Positions 1 through 7,296 of a DNA stretch of 64,000 bases are shown here, one piece after another. Under the pieces are notes generated by a model that saw nothing but the letters and a program-made list of their open reading frames with translations, was not told the origin of the DNA and searched no databases. This stretch comes from Bin87 sp965261925 (GTDB lineage Bacteria; Chloroflexota; Dehalococcoidia; Lucifugimonadales; UBA3495). The position numbers and the translations under genes were made by a program. The stretch spans positions 4,278,001 to 4,342,000 of the forward strand of contig OZ253486.1 of the NCBI GenBank assembly GCA_965261925.1, in the 5' to 3' direction. How positions within the stretch are numbered: position 1 is the stretch's first letter; the number at the start of each line of letters is the position of its first letter.

Positions 1-1
1 T

Positions 2-343
2 ATATGCCAGGTTGACCGCATTGGCCGTTGGCCTGATCGATGGTTTGTGCCAAACCGTCTGGGCGCGGGTCGTCGGGATGAACTGCGGCGCCCTCGTTGG
101 GCGGCGGCCCTATATTTTGGCTTGGCGTTCGCCACCGTGTTCCTCATCTTGGGCGCAATTGCCACGGAGGCGCAGTACGGTAAAGCGCTGGGGCGGTGTA
201 CATTGTCGGTTGCCGTTCTGCTAATCGCGGGATTGCTCCTTTGGATTCGCTGCGAGTATCGAGGGTGTCCCACAGCCAACACAGTTCCTGACAGCGAACG
301 ATGGACGCGCTCGGACCGAGGGTGGTACACCTTACGCAGGTGA
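2..343 (+). CDS. Small membrane protein, 5' end possibly outside the window
   Basis: The frame is open from the window edge to a stop at 341-343, so the gene may begin upstream; a GTG at 47 is the first internal start. Two hydrophobic stretches are visible (about codons 38-60 and 72-86 from base 2), separated by a short polar loop, so a two-helix membrane protein is likely. The C-terminal tail is polar and charged. It ends 7 bases before the start of the DUF2851 gene on the same strand, suggesting co-transcription. No family recognised. Confidence 0.35.
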   Translation: MCQVDRIGRWPDRWFVPNRLGAGRRDELRRPRWAAALYFGLAFATVFLILGAIATEAQYGKALGRCTLSVAVLLIAGLLLWIRCEYRGCPTANTVPDSERWTRSDRGWYTLRR

Positions 344-349
344 CCGCCC

Positions 350-1675
350 ATGAGTGTCAACAACCCGCCAGAACCAGGCTTCGGCGAAACAAGGCGAGAT
401 CGCGAGGTACCGCACCGGATTCTGCCGATCACCGAAAAGCAATTGGCGCGCCTTTGGCAGCGGCGGGCGGCGCGTAGCCGGGCGCTTCGAACCGAACGAG
501 GGCGCCGGATCCAGGTGCTGTACCCGGGGCGCCCGGGCGTCACCGCGGGACCCGATTTCAGAGACGCCCTGCTGCTGATTGAAGACCAGGGCCTCGTACA
601 GGGAGACGTGGAAGTCCATCTGCGACAGCACGACTGGCGGTCGCACGGCCACCAGGACGATCCCAACTACAACGGCGTGGCGCTGCACGTCGCGCTGGAG
701 ACAACCGGCCCGATGTCGCGCACGTCAAGCGGCGGCACGCCTCCGTTGGTCGATTTGCAAAGCCTGCTGGATGTTTCATCCGATGAAGACGCGTCAGACC
801 AAACCAGGGATCACCTGTGGCGGTTGCTCGAAGCACACGGGTACAGACGGCCCGACACGGCCGAGCGGATGGCCGCCTTACTCAACCGTGCGGGCGACGA
901 GCGGTTCCTGGGGCGCAGCAGTATCCTTCAGGAATTGATGTCGGTGCAATCCCCGGCGCAGACGCTGTGGGAATCGATATGCGAGGCTTTGGGCTATCGG
1001 CACAACCAGCACGCGTTTCTGCAACTCGCATCCGCTGCCCCAATCGACGTGTTGATTACCATGGCACGGCGATTGCCTCAGGGACAGCGGAGCAAGGCGT
1101 TGGCCTCCGCGCTGCTGGATGTCGCCGGGTTGGGGGATGGTGCGAAGCGCGGGACGTGGGGCGGAACTATGGGCGAGTTGGGGCTGCCGTTGGACGTGAG
1201 CCAGTGGAAACTATTCCGAGTGCGCCCGTCCAATCATCCCCGCCGAAGGGTGGCCGGGGCCGCGCAGTTGTTGGCCCGATTCACGGACGCCGGACTGCAT
1301 ACCGGGTTGGCGAATGCGGCTGCCTCGGGCAATCCGACCACTTTGACCAAGGCACTGACCGTGGGGAACAGCACCGATGGCGGACCGGCTTTGATCGGAT
1401 CCGGCAGGGCCAAGGACATCTCCGTCAACGCGGTGTTGCCGTTCCTGCACGGATGGGCGACGCTGGCCGGGAACACGGTCGCCGGGAACACACTCGAAGC
1501 AACCGCGATGTTGGAACTGTATCGACGTTACGGCCGGCTCATGGAGAATGAGGTCACCCGTGAACTGGCGTCGGCGCTGCAATCCCCGGAATGGGGGCGG
1601 GTTGCCCGGAACGCCCGACAACAGCAAGGGTTGATCCACCTGCAGCGATTGCTTGCCGGGGCCGCCGCCTCATAA
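350..1675 (+). CDS. DUF2851 family protein
   Basis: A 441-residue protein whose first 130 residues match the DUF2851 pattern: GPDFRDALLLI near residue 65, then GDVEVHLRQHDWRSHGH near residue 83 and a DPNYNGVALHV stretch. These conserved Asp, Glu and His residues look like a metal-dependent, nuclease-like site, but the function of the family is not established to my knowledge. The C-terminal half is helical and less conserved. The start ATG at 350 follows the upstream small membrane ORF by 7 bases. A hairpin at 1679-1710 follows the stop. The family call is from memory of the motif. Confidence 0.8.
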   Translation: MSVNNPPEPGFGETRRDREVPHRILPITEKQLARLWQRRAARSRALRTERGRRIQVLYPGRPGVTAGPDFRDALLLIEDQGLVQGDVEVHLRQHDWRSHGHQDDPNYNGVALHVALETTGPMSRTSSGGTPPLVDLQSLLDVSSDEDASDQTRDHLWRLLEAHGYRRPDTAERMAALLNRAGDERFLGRSSILQELMSVQSPAQTLWESICEALGYRHNQHAFLQLASAAPIDVLITMARRLPQGQRSKALASALLDVAGLGDGAKRGTWGGTMGELGLPLDVSQWKLFRVRPSNHPRRRVAGAAQLLARFTDAGLHTGLANAAASGNPTTLTKALTVGNSTDGGPALIGSGRAKDISVNAVLPFLHGWATLAGNTVAGNTLEATAMLELYRRYGRLMENEVTRELASALQSPEWGRVARNARQQQGLIHLQRLLAGAAAS

Positions 1676-1678
1676 CGT

Positions 1679-1710
1679 CTGCGGGGGCGACGCTGACGCC
1701 GCCCCCGCAG
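1679..1710. terminator. Hairpin between convergent genes
   Basis: An 11-bp perfect inverted repeat (CTGCGGGGGCG / CGCCCCCGCAG) with a 10-base loop sits between the DUF2851 stop and the end of the convergent cupin gene. There is no clear T-run on either side, so it may be a bidirectional terminator or only an RNA-stability hairpin. Confidence 0.45.
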
Positions 1711-1736
1711 GAAATCCTCTCGCATCCGCGACGCGA

Positions 1737-2069
1737 TCACTTCAGAGGCACTGCCAGGGACACGCGAGGTTCTTCACCGACGTTGCGTATGATGTGCCCG
1801 TGGCCGGTCAGGTCCTCGGCAACCAGGACATCGCCCGGGCCAAACTGGCGCTTGGCCCCGCTGGCGACCTCGATCTCGGCGCCGCCCGACATGAACACGA
1901 CATACTGGTGCCTGGGCGCGGTGTGGTAATCCTGCCACCATCCGGCAGGCCGCTGGCCGACCGTAAAATCGCCGGGGCCAACTTCGTTGGCGATATCGGC
2001 AAACTGGTCGGCGGTCAGGTCTTCAAAATGCGATTCGCCGTCGTCGCCGTCGTAAATGCGAACAATCAT
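1737..2069 (-). CDS. Small cupin-fold protein, paralogue 1 of 3
   Basis: A 110-residue single-domain cupin. It shows the two-part beta-barrel pattern with HTAPRHQYVVFMSG (motif 1 region, near residue 49) and FGPGDVLVAEDLTGHGH (motif 2, near residue 75); the His residues and the GPGD turn are typical. It is clearly paralogous to the next two genes upstream (2095-2439 and 2484-2822), sharing the N-terminal RxYxGxDGxSHxE signature. The three genes lie head to tail on the minus strand with gaps of 25 and 44 bases, probably one operon. Substrate unknown; likely a small metal-binding cupin. Confidence 0.75.
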   Translation of the reverse strand: MIVRIYDGDDGESHFEDLTADQFADIANEVGPGDFTVGQRPAGWWQDYHTAPRHQYVVFMSGGAEIEVASGAKRQFGPGDVLVAEDLTGHGHIIRNVGEEPRVSLAVPLK

Positions 2070-2094
2070 GACGCCATTCCTCCAGGCTTACGGT

Positions 2095-2439
2095 CTAGCC
2101 CTCGGCAAGGGGAACCGCCAGGGAAACGCGGAAATCGTCCCCGATGCTGCGGGCGATGTGTCCATGGCCGGTCAAATCTTCGGCGACCAGAACATCGCCT
2201 GGGAACATACGCACCACAGTGCCGTCAGCAACCTCAAACTCGGCAATGCCGTTCATGTTCACGACGTATTGGCGGCGCGGGGCATTGTGGTAATCGGAGA
2301 AACTCGGGGATTCTCGGCGCCCGACGTTGATGTCGCCGGGACCAACGTTGTTGGCGATCTCGGCGAACTGATCCGGAGTAATGTGTTCGAAATGGCTCTC
2401 GCCGTCGCTACCGGTGTATACGCGCACTATCTGTCCCAT
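2095..2439 (-). CDS. Small cupin-fold protein, paralogue 2 of 3
   Basis: A 114-residue cupin, closest to paralogue 1: both have DGESHFE near the N terminus, DQFA(E/D)IAN near residue 22, VGPGD near 30 and GDVLVAEDLTGHGHI near 80. The His in the APRRQYVV region and the two His in GHGH could bind metal. The start ATG is preceded by a GGAGG-type site in the gap to paralogue 3. It is the middle gene of the cupin tandem array, which reads as local gene duplication. Function not assigned. Confidence 0.75.
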   Translation of the reverse strand: MGQIVRVYTGSDGESHFEHITPDQFAEIANNVGPGDINVGRRESPSFSDYHNAPRRQYVVNMNGIAEFEVADGTVVRMFPGDVLVAEDLTGHGHIARSIGDDFRVSLAVPLAEG

Positions 2440-2483
2440 AGGGATTTGCCTCCTGTGTTGTGAAAAGGTGAACGGACGGCGGG

Positions 2484-2822
2484 TCAGCCCGCCAGAGGGA
2501 CGACCGCGGTGAGGCTTGGCACGTCACCGACCACGCGGGTGGTGTGTCCCTGGCCGGTGGTATCTTCGACCAAGCGGGCGTCACCCGGCCCGTAGCGGAA
2601 AGTAGTTCCGTCACCGAGGCCGATCTCGATCTCGCCGCTGAGGGAGATTATGTACTGTCGGCGCGGGGCGGGGTGCCAATCGATGAAGTTCCCCGGCGCT
2701 GATTCCCTGAAGGTGATGGATTGGGCCGCTTGGGCTTCGCCCAGTTCCGGATGGTCGGCGAGGCTGGTCTCTTCAATATGCGACTGACCGTCGTCACCGG
2801 CGTAGAGTCGAAAAATCGCCAT
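2484..2822 (-). CDS. Small cupin-fold protein, paralogue 3 of 3 (first gene of array)
   Basis: A 112-residue cupin, the most divergent of the three: the N terminus FRLYAGDDGQSHIEE is shared but the middle (ELGEAQAAQSITFRES) is different, and the last motif is EDTTGQGHTTR rather than EDLTGHGHI. The start is placed at ATG 2822, where homology with the paralogues begins; the open frame extends further upstream to 2894 without homology. As the promoter-proximal gene it probably leads the operon. Substrate unknown. Confidence 0.7.
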   Translation of the reverse strand: MAIFRLYAGDDGQSHIEETSLADHPELGEAQAAQSITFRESAPGNFIDWHPAPRRQYIISLSGEIEIGLGDGTTFRYGPGDARLVEDTTGQGHTTRVVGDVPSLTAVVPLAG

Positions 2823-3104
2823 GGATACACCTGCTGAAACGGGCCGAGTCGCCCAGAGTGAGGCCATCTTACCCGTCAGTTGGTGTTGGAGCAACCTACG
2901 CCGGCGGGATCTCCGCGCAATCGCGTTTGGAATTCAACGGCCGTTCACTTCGGGAATAACCGGAGGCAGGAGGCCACAAATGGAGTCGTCGGCGACGAAA
3001 CTGGCGACTTCGATCGCTGGGTTCCAGTTTTCCCGGGAACGGCGGCGGCGCGCGAGGGTACCAGGGCAGCCGCATTTGGAATGCGATTGCACGGTGGCTC
3101 GGCG
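2823..3104. other. Intergenic stretch without a recognised gene
   Basis: About 280 bases between the cupin operon start and the first MITE copy. Short frames exist on both strands but none has a ribosome site or family signature. It must contain the cupin operon promoter on the minus strand, which I could not place with confidence. Confidence 0.4.
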
Positions 3105-3330
3105 CAGGGCAATCGCGTCTAAATTGAGTTCGGCGGAATAACAGCTGGCGCTGACAGGAAAAGGTATCTCGTTACTCGAAAATGCAGGTGGTGAGCTTTG
3201 CGACCGCCCATTTCGACGGTAATCGAGGCTGGCATCGGCGCTCAAACGGTAATAAACCGTGGCCGACATCTGTGATACTAATACTTTGCATCGCTTGTTA
3301 TGCCGAACACGATAAGACGCGATTGCCCTG
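3105..3330. mobile_element. 226-bp MITE, copy 1, upstream of ssrA
   Basis: This segment is identical to 14865-15090. Its ends are perfect 16-base inverted repeats (CAGGGCAATCGCGTCT and its complement), extended inward by a looser match around GAGTTCGGC / GTGTTCGGC. It is flanked by a perfect 10-base direct repeat TGGCTCGGCG (3095-3104 and 3331-3340), the expected target duplication. It has no coding capacity. Identical sequence at two sites, terminal inverted repeats and target duplication together mark a non-autonomous element. A 10-bp duplication is reminiscent of some IS4-type elements, but no parent transposase with these ends is seen in the window. Confidence 0.88.
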
Positions 3331-3347
3331 TGGCTCGGCGCTGCCGT

Positions 3348-3376
3348 TTGCTGGCGCACCGTGCCGGTGTTATCAT
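3348..3376 (+). promoter_or_regulatory. Candidate promoter for tmRNA
   Basis: TTGCTG (3348-3353) and TATCAT (3371-3376) are separated by 17 bases, 40 bases before the tmRNA 5' end. The MITE copy ends only 17 bases upstream of the -35 hexamer, so the element and its target duplication sit immediately beside this promoter. Confidence 0.5.
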
Positions 3377-3416
3377 GATTGGCAGCGTCGCACCACTTGG
3401 GCGACGGTTTTGGAAT

Positions 3417-3772
3417 GGGGACGCGTAGGTTCGACAGGAGCGGTTTCTGACGGATTGCAGGCCGAGGTTGCTGCTGCCCTCGTTAAAACAGTGGCGAACA
3501 AGTAACTGGCGAACGTGAATTCGCTCTAGCCGCCTAGTAGCGGCTACGTCTGCCACCGGTAAGCCCGGAAGCCGGGACGCGGACGTATAATTATTCCGGG
3601 ATGCTACCTCAGGGACACCGATACCCGAGGCCATAGATTTTATCGGCTGGCGACTGTTGAATCCTGTCGGCGGGAGTCTTCAGTAGCGAGATTAAATCGC
3701 CGGACACGCTTGTAGCATATCCGATTAGGGGAGTTTCTGGACGGGGAGTGCGACTCTCCCCCGTCTCCACCA
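3417..3772 (+). ncRNA. ssrA: Transfer-messenger RNA
   Basis: The 5' end GGGGACG pairs with CGTCTCC just before the 3' CCA (3770-3772), forming the acceptor stem, and GGTTCGACAGG follows the 5' strand as in other tmRNAs. The 3' part GGACGGGGAGTGCGACTCTCC forms a T-arm. A tag frame reads GGC GAA CGT GAA TTC GCT CTA GCC GCC TAG (3508-3537), giving GEREFALAA and a stop; upstream codons in this frame are open, so the resume codon is not certain. The tag resembles the Dehalococcoides tag GERELVLAG as I remember it. It works with SmpB to rescue stalled ribosomes. Length 356 bases is typical. The 3' end is abutted by a recombinase fragment. Confidence 0.93.
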
Positions 3773-4067
3773 TCCCTTCTAAATTCCCCATACGGGGTGG
3801 GCCAAATCTCCACGTCTTCGCGATCATCCGTTGCTCGCAACAATGCCGTGAAGGCATTCCTTGGTCTCAACCCCACGACTTCGTGGTTTTCCAAGTCGAT
3901 ATAGATGCTGTGGAAAATCGCTAACAATAGCCGATTGCGCTGGCCAGGATTGGACGCTTTCCAAAGGTCCTCCAGCTCATTGAGAATTTTGACCGCCTGA
4001 ACCGCGTCGTCCAATTCTGGTACATAGATGGTAGTCAGCTCACCCTCCGTGTTCTCTTTGATGACTA
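3773..4067 (-). pseudogene. C-terminal stub of a large serine recombinase at the ssrA 3' end
   Basis: The reading frame encodes EDLWKASNPGQRNRLL, HSIYIDLENHEVVGLRPR and NAFTALLRA, the typical C-terminal pattern of large serine recombinases (after the zinc-ribbon and coiled coil). The catalytic N-terminal domain is missing; the fragment is cut at about 4068 by the end of an IS5 remnant. The same frame runs on past 3773 into the antisense of the tmRNA gene and stops at 3640, so the original C terminus lay at the ssrA junction. Position and orientation fit an integrase whose attachment site is the tmRNA 3' end. Not functional. Confidence 0.65.
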
Positions 4068-4795
4068 AGAGGGTGTGTGACAAATAGGATCAGCAAGGCT
4101 GGAGCCGTTTGAGCATCAGGTTGACCATGGCGACATGCACCCATGCTTCGCTGCTCTCTGGGCGCTCCTCGTAGTCTTTGCTCAACCGTCGGCATCGGCT
4201 CAGCCAGGCCAGGGTGCGCTCCACCACCCACCGCCGGGGCAACACCTCGAAGTGGTGGCTGTCGGGTTTGCGCTTGACTACGATCAGCAGCCAACCACCG
4301 GTGGCCCAGGCCCACGACACCAGTCGGCCAGCGTAGCCAGCGTCGGCCCAGATCACCTGCAACCGGGGGAACCGCCCCAACAGTTTGACCAGCACCAACT
4401 TGGCGCCGTCTCGGTCCTGAATGTTGGCGGGATGAACCACCACCGCCAGCAGTAACCCCATGGTGTCCACCACGATGTGCCGCTTGCGTCCAGTTACCCG
4501 TTTGCCCGCGTCGTAACCCCGCGGCCCCCTTTTTCGGTGGTCTTGACCGACTGGCTGTCAATGATGCTGGCTATCAATGATGGCCGCGCTGGGCGTAACC
4601 TCCCGTCCCGCAACTTCCCGAACCCGGGCCCGCAAGGCTTCCTCCACCCGTTCCCAGGTGCCGTCATCTCGCCACTTCCGGAAGTACCACCAGACGGAAG
4701 TACCACCAGACTGTGCCCCAGGGCGGCAAGTCATGGGGCATCAGACGCCGGGGTATGCCGCCGCGCAGCACGTACATGTAAAGGACGGAGAGAAA
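4068..4795 (-). pseudogene. IS5-family transposase remnant
   Basis: Minus-strand frames together rebuild most of an IS5-type DDE transposase: MPHDLPPWGTVWWYFR, then IIDSQSVKTTEKGGRG, then HIVVDTMGLLLAVVVHPAN, IWADAGYAG, and RRWVVERTLAWLSRCRRL near the C terminus. The frame breaks at about 4470-4500, and a small tandem duplication (TCTGGTGGTACTTCCG repeated, 4680-4711) breaks it again. About 45 N-terminal residues are absent because the neighbouring IS21 begins there. The left end GAGGGTGTGTGAC at about 4068 is probably its terminal repeat, cutting the serine recombinase. Inactive. Confidence 0.75.
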
Positions 4796-4897
4796 ATGTA
4801 CTGCGTGGGCGACACGATCGCCGATTCGGGCGGTTGAAAACTCTACCGCCTGGTGTCTTCCATAAGGCTGAATATCGGCTGTTGGAAGGTGCGATGG

Positions 4898-6397
4898 ATG
4901 TTTCACGTGGACACGTATTTTCGGGTGCGCCGGGCCTGCCTGGTGGAAGGGATGAGCGTTCGGGAGGCCTCCCGAGTGTTCGGCCTGCATCGGGACACGG
5001 TGCGCAAGATGCTGGCCAATGCGACGCCCCAGGGCTACACGCGGAAGGGGCCGCCGCGCAAACCGAAGCTGGAGCCCTTCACCGGCGTAATTGACGCCAT
5101 CCTGGAGGCGGACCGCCGGGCGCCCAGAAAGCAGCGGCACACGGCCAAGCGCATCTTTGAGCGGCTGCGGGACGAGTACGGATTTGAAGGCCAGCACACC
5201 ATAGTCAAGGACTACGTGCGGGAGCATCGGCGGCGTGTTGGGGAGATGTTCGTGCCCTTGTCCCACGGACCGGGCCACGCCCAGTGCGACTTCGGCGAGG
5301 CGTTGGCGGTGATCGCCGGCGTGGAGCGCAAGGTGCATTACTTCGTCCTGGACCTGCCCCACAGCGACGGCTGCTTCGCCAAGGCCTATCCCGGGGAGAC
5401 CACCGAGGCCTTTCTGGACGGCCACGTGTCGGCGTTCGCCTTTCTGGGTGGAGTGCCTCAGAGCGTCCTGTACGACAATACGAAACTCGCGGTGGCGAAG
5501 ATACTGGGGGACGGTCGTCGCAAACGCACCCGGGCTTTCAGCGAGCTCCAGTCCCACTACCTGTTCGAGGATCGGTTCGGTCGTCCCAGCAAGGGGAATG
5601 ACAAGGGCAAGGTCGAAGGCATGGTGGGCTATGTGCGGCGCAACTTCCTGGTGCCGATACCCGTGGCGGAGAGTTTCGCGGCGCTCAATGCCCACCTGGA
5701 GGCGCGATGCCTGGCGCGGATGGACGCGAGACTGCGGGGACACACCGAGACCATCGGCCAGCGGATGGAGCGAGACCTGGACGCGCTGTTGCCGTTGCCA
5801 CCGGTGTCCTACGACGCCTGCGACAAACGGGCCAGCCGGGTCAGCTCATTGTCCCTGGTGCGGTACCGCACCAACGACTACTCGGTGCCGGTGGCCTACG
5901 GACACCGGGATGTGCTGATCAAAGGCTACGTGGACCGGGTGGTGATCAGCTGCGGCACCGAGGTCATCGCCCGACACCCGCGCTCCTACGTGCAGGACGA
6001 CTTCGTCTTCGATCCCATCCACTATCTGCCGTTGTTGGAGCGGAAGACGGGCGCTCTGGACCAGGCCGCGCCGCTGGCGGGGTGGGACCTGCCGGAAGAG
6101 TACCGCACGCTGCGCCGTCTGCTGGAGGACCGGATGGGCCAGCGTGGCAAGCGGGAATTCGTGCGGGTGCTCAGGCTCATGGAGCACTTCTCCCACCAGG
6201 AAGTCCACCACGCGGTGCGAGATGCCCTGCGGCTGGGCGCCGTCGGCTTTGACGCCGTGAAGCATCTGCTGCTGTGCCGCCTTGAAGGCAAACCGCCCCG
6301 TCTCGACCTGGAGCTCTACCCTCACCTGCCCCAGGTCAACGTGCAGACCACCCGCGCCACGGACTACCTGACCCTGCTGTCGGGGAGGGCAGCATGA
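4898..6397 (+). CDS. istA: IS21-family transposase IstA
   Basis: A 499-residue transposase. An N-terminal helix-turn-helix (SVREASRVFGLHRDTVRKM, near residue 18) is followed by an rve-type catalytic core with the acidic triad visible as Asp131 (QCDFGEA), Asp193 (YDNTK) and Glu240 (KVEGMVGY). The C-terminal third has the RYRTNDYSVPVAYGHR segment typical of IstA. ATG 4898 is chosen because GGAAGG lies 8 bases upstream; an earlier ATG at 4853 in the same frame lacks a site. The stop overlaps the istB start as ATGA, indicating translational coupling. Confidence 0.93.
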   Translation: MFHVDTYFRVRRACLVEGMSVREASRVFGLHRDTVRKMLANATPQGYTRKGPPRKPKLEPFTGVIDAILEADRRAPRKQRHTAKRIFERLRDEYGFEGQHTIVKDYVREHRRRVGEMFVPLSHGPGHAQCDFGEALAVIAGVERKVHYFVLDLPHSDGCFAKAYPGETTEAFLDGHVSAFAFLGGVPQSVLYDNTKLAVAKILGDGRRKRTRAFSELQSHYLFEDRFGRPSKGNDKGKVEGMVGYVRRNFLVPIPVAESFAALNAHLEARCLARMDARLRGHTETIGQRMERDLDALLPLPPVSYDACDKRASRVSSLSLVRYRTNDYSVPVAYGHRDVLIKGYVDRVVISCGTEVIARHPRSYVQDDFVFDPIHYLPLLERKTGALDQAAPLAGWDLPEEYRTLRRLLEDRMGQRGKREFVRVLRLMEHFSHQEVHHAVRDALRLGAVGFDAVKHLLLCRLEGKPPRLDLELYPHLPQVNVQTTRATDYLTLLSGRAA

Positions 6398-7182
6398 GCA
6401 ACCGATCCACTCTGCTCCTTGAGCACCACCTCAAGGAGCTGAAACTGCCCACCTTCCTCAGGGAGTACGACAAACTGGCCGCCCAGTGTGCCGCTGAAGG
6501 CGCCGATCATCCCGACTACCTGCTCCGGCTCGCCGAGCTGGAACTCACCGACCGCCACCAGCGCATGGTGGAACGCCGGATCCGCGCGGCGCGCTTCCCC
6601 GCCACCAAGGGCCTGGACACCTTTGACTTCTCCGCCATCCCCTCGGTGAACAAACCGCTGGTGATGCAACTGGCCCGGTGCGAATACGTCGATCACCATG
6701 AGAACGTCATCGCCATCGGGAACAGCGGCACCGGCAAAACCCACGTCGCCCTGGGCTTGGGGCTGGCCGCCTGCCAACGGGGCCTGTCGGTGGGCTTCAC
6801 CACCGCCGCGGCACTGGTCAACGAACTGATGGAGGCCAGGGACGAGCGCCGGCTGCTCAACCTGCAGCGGCAACTGGCCCGTCTCAGGCTCCTCATCATC
6901 GACGAGTTGGGCTTTGTGCCGTTGTCCCCCACCGGCGCGGAACTCCTCTTCGAGGTCTTCAGCCAGCGCTACGAGCGGGGATCGACCCTCGTCACCACCA
7001 ACCTGCCCTTCGACGAGTGGACCGAGGTCTTCGGGTCGGAACGGCTCACCGGCGCGCTGCTGGATCGTCTCACCCACCACGTGCACATCGTGGAGATGAA
7101 CGGTGGGAGTTACCGGCTCAAGGGCAGCCGGCAGGACGCCCTTGCATCGTCGCCATCGCCGGAGCGCCCGGATGCCGATTAG
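6394..7182 (+). CDS. istB: IS21-family helper ATPase IstB
   Basis: A 262-residue AAA+ ATPase related to DnaC. Walker A is GNSGTGKTH (near residue 110) and Walker B is LLIIDELG (near residue 167), followed by the SQRYERGSTLVTTN sensor region. IstB assembles on target DNA and directs IstA. Its start overlaps the istA stop by 4 bases. The length is near the family norm of about 250, with a short extra serine/proline-rich tail. Confidence 0.93.
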   Translation: MSNRSTLLLEHHLKELKLPTFLREYDKLAAQCAAEGADHPDYLLRLAELELTDRHQRMVERRIRAARFPATKGLDTFDFSAIPSVNKPLVMQLARCEYVDHHENVIAIGNSGTGKTHVALGLGLAACQRGLSVGFTTAAALVNELMEARDERRLLNLQRQLARLRLLIIDELGFVPLSPTGAELLFEVFSQRYERGSTLVTTNLPFDEWTEVFGSERLTGALLDRLTHHVHIVEMNGGSYRLKGSRQDALASSPSPERPDAD

Positions 7183-7296
7183 CGCCCCGCAGACGCCGCC
7201 GCCCGCCCCTCCGTCAAGGCGAGACCCCCCGCCCCACCGGCCAGGCCGCGGCCGTCACGCACCATCCAGGTGGTACGGTTTTACTCCGCCCGAGCT

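Larger units (their letters stand above)
4827..7292 (+). mobile_element. IS21-family element 1 (istA-istB)
   Basis: Imperfect terminal inverted repeats bracket the two genes: CGGGCGGTTGAAAACTCTAC followed by CGCCTGG at 4827-4853, and the complement of CGGGCGGAGTAAAACCGTAC plus CACCTGG at 7266-7292. The outermost bases are not fixed and may lie a few bases further out. The left end truncates an IS5 remnant and the right end is directly adjacent to an ISNCY element. Both genes are open, so the element may still be competent. Confidence 0.8.

Noticed and set aside
817..1551. Plus-strand ORF of 244 codons inside the DUF2851 gene
   Set aside because: Overlaps a recognised family in another frame and has no start signal or motif.
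4664..5743. Long minus-strand ORF (359 codons) opposite istA
   Set aside because: It is antisense to a clear IstA gene and has no family pattern except the short IS5 remnant at its C-terminal end, which belongs to a different gene.
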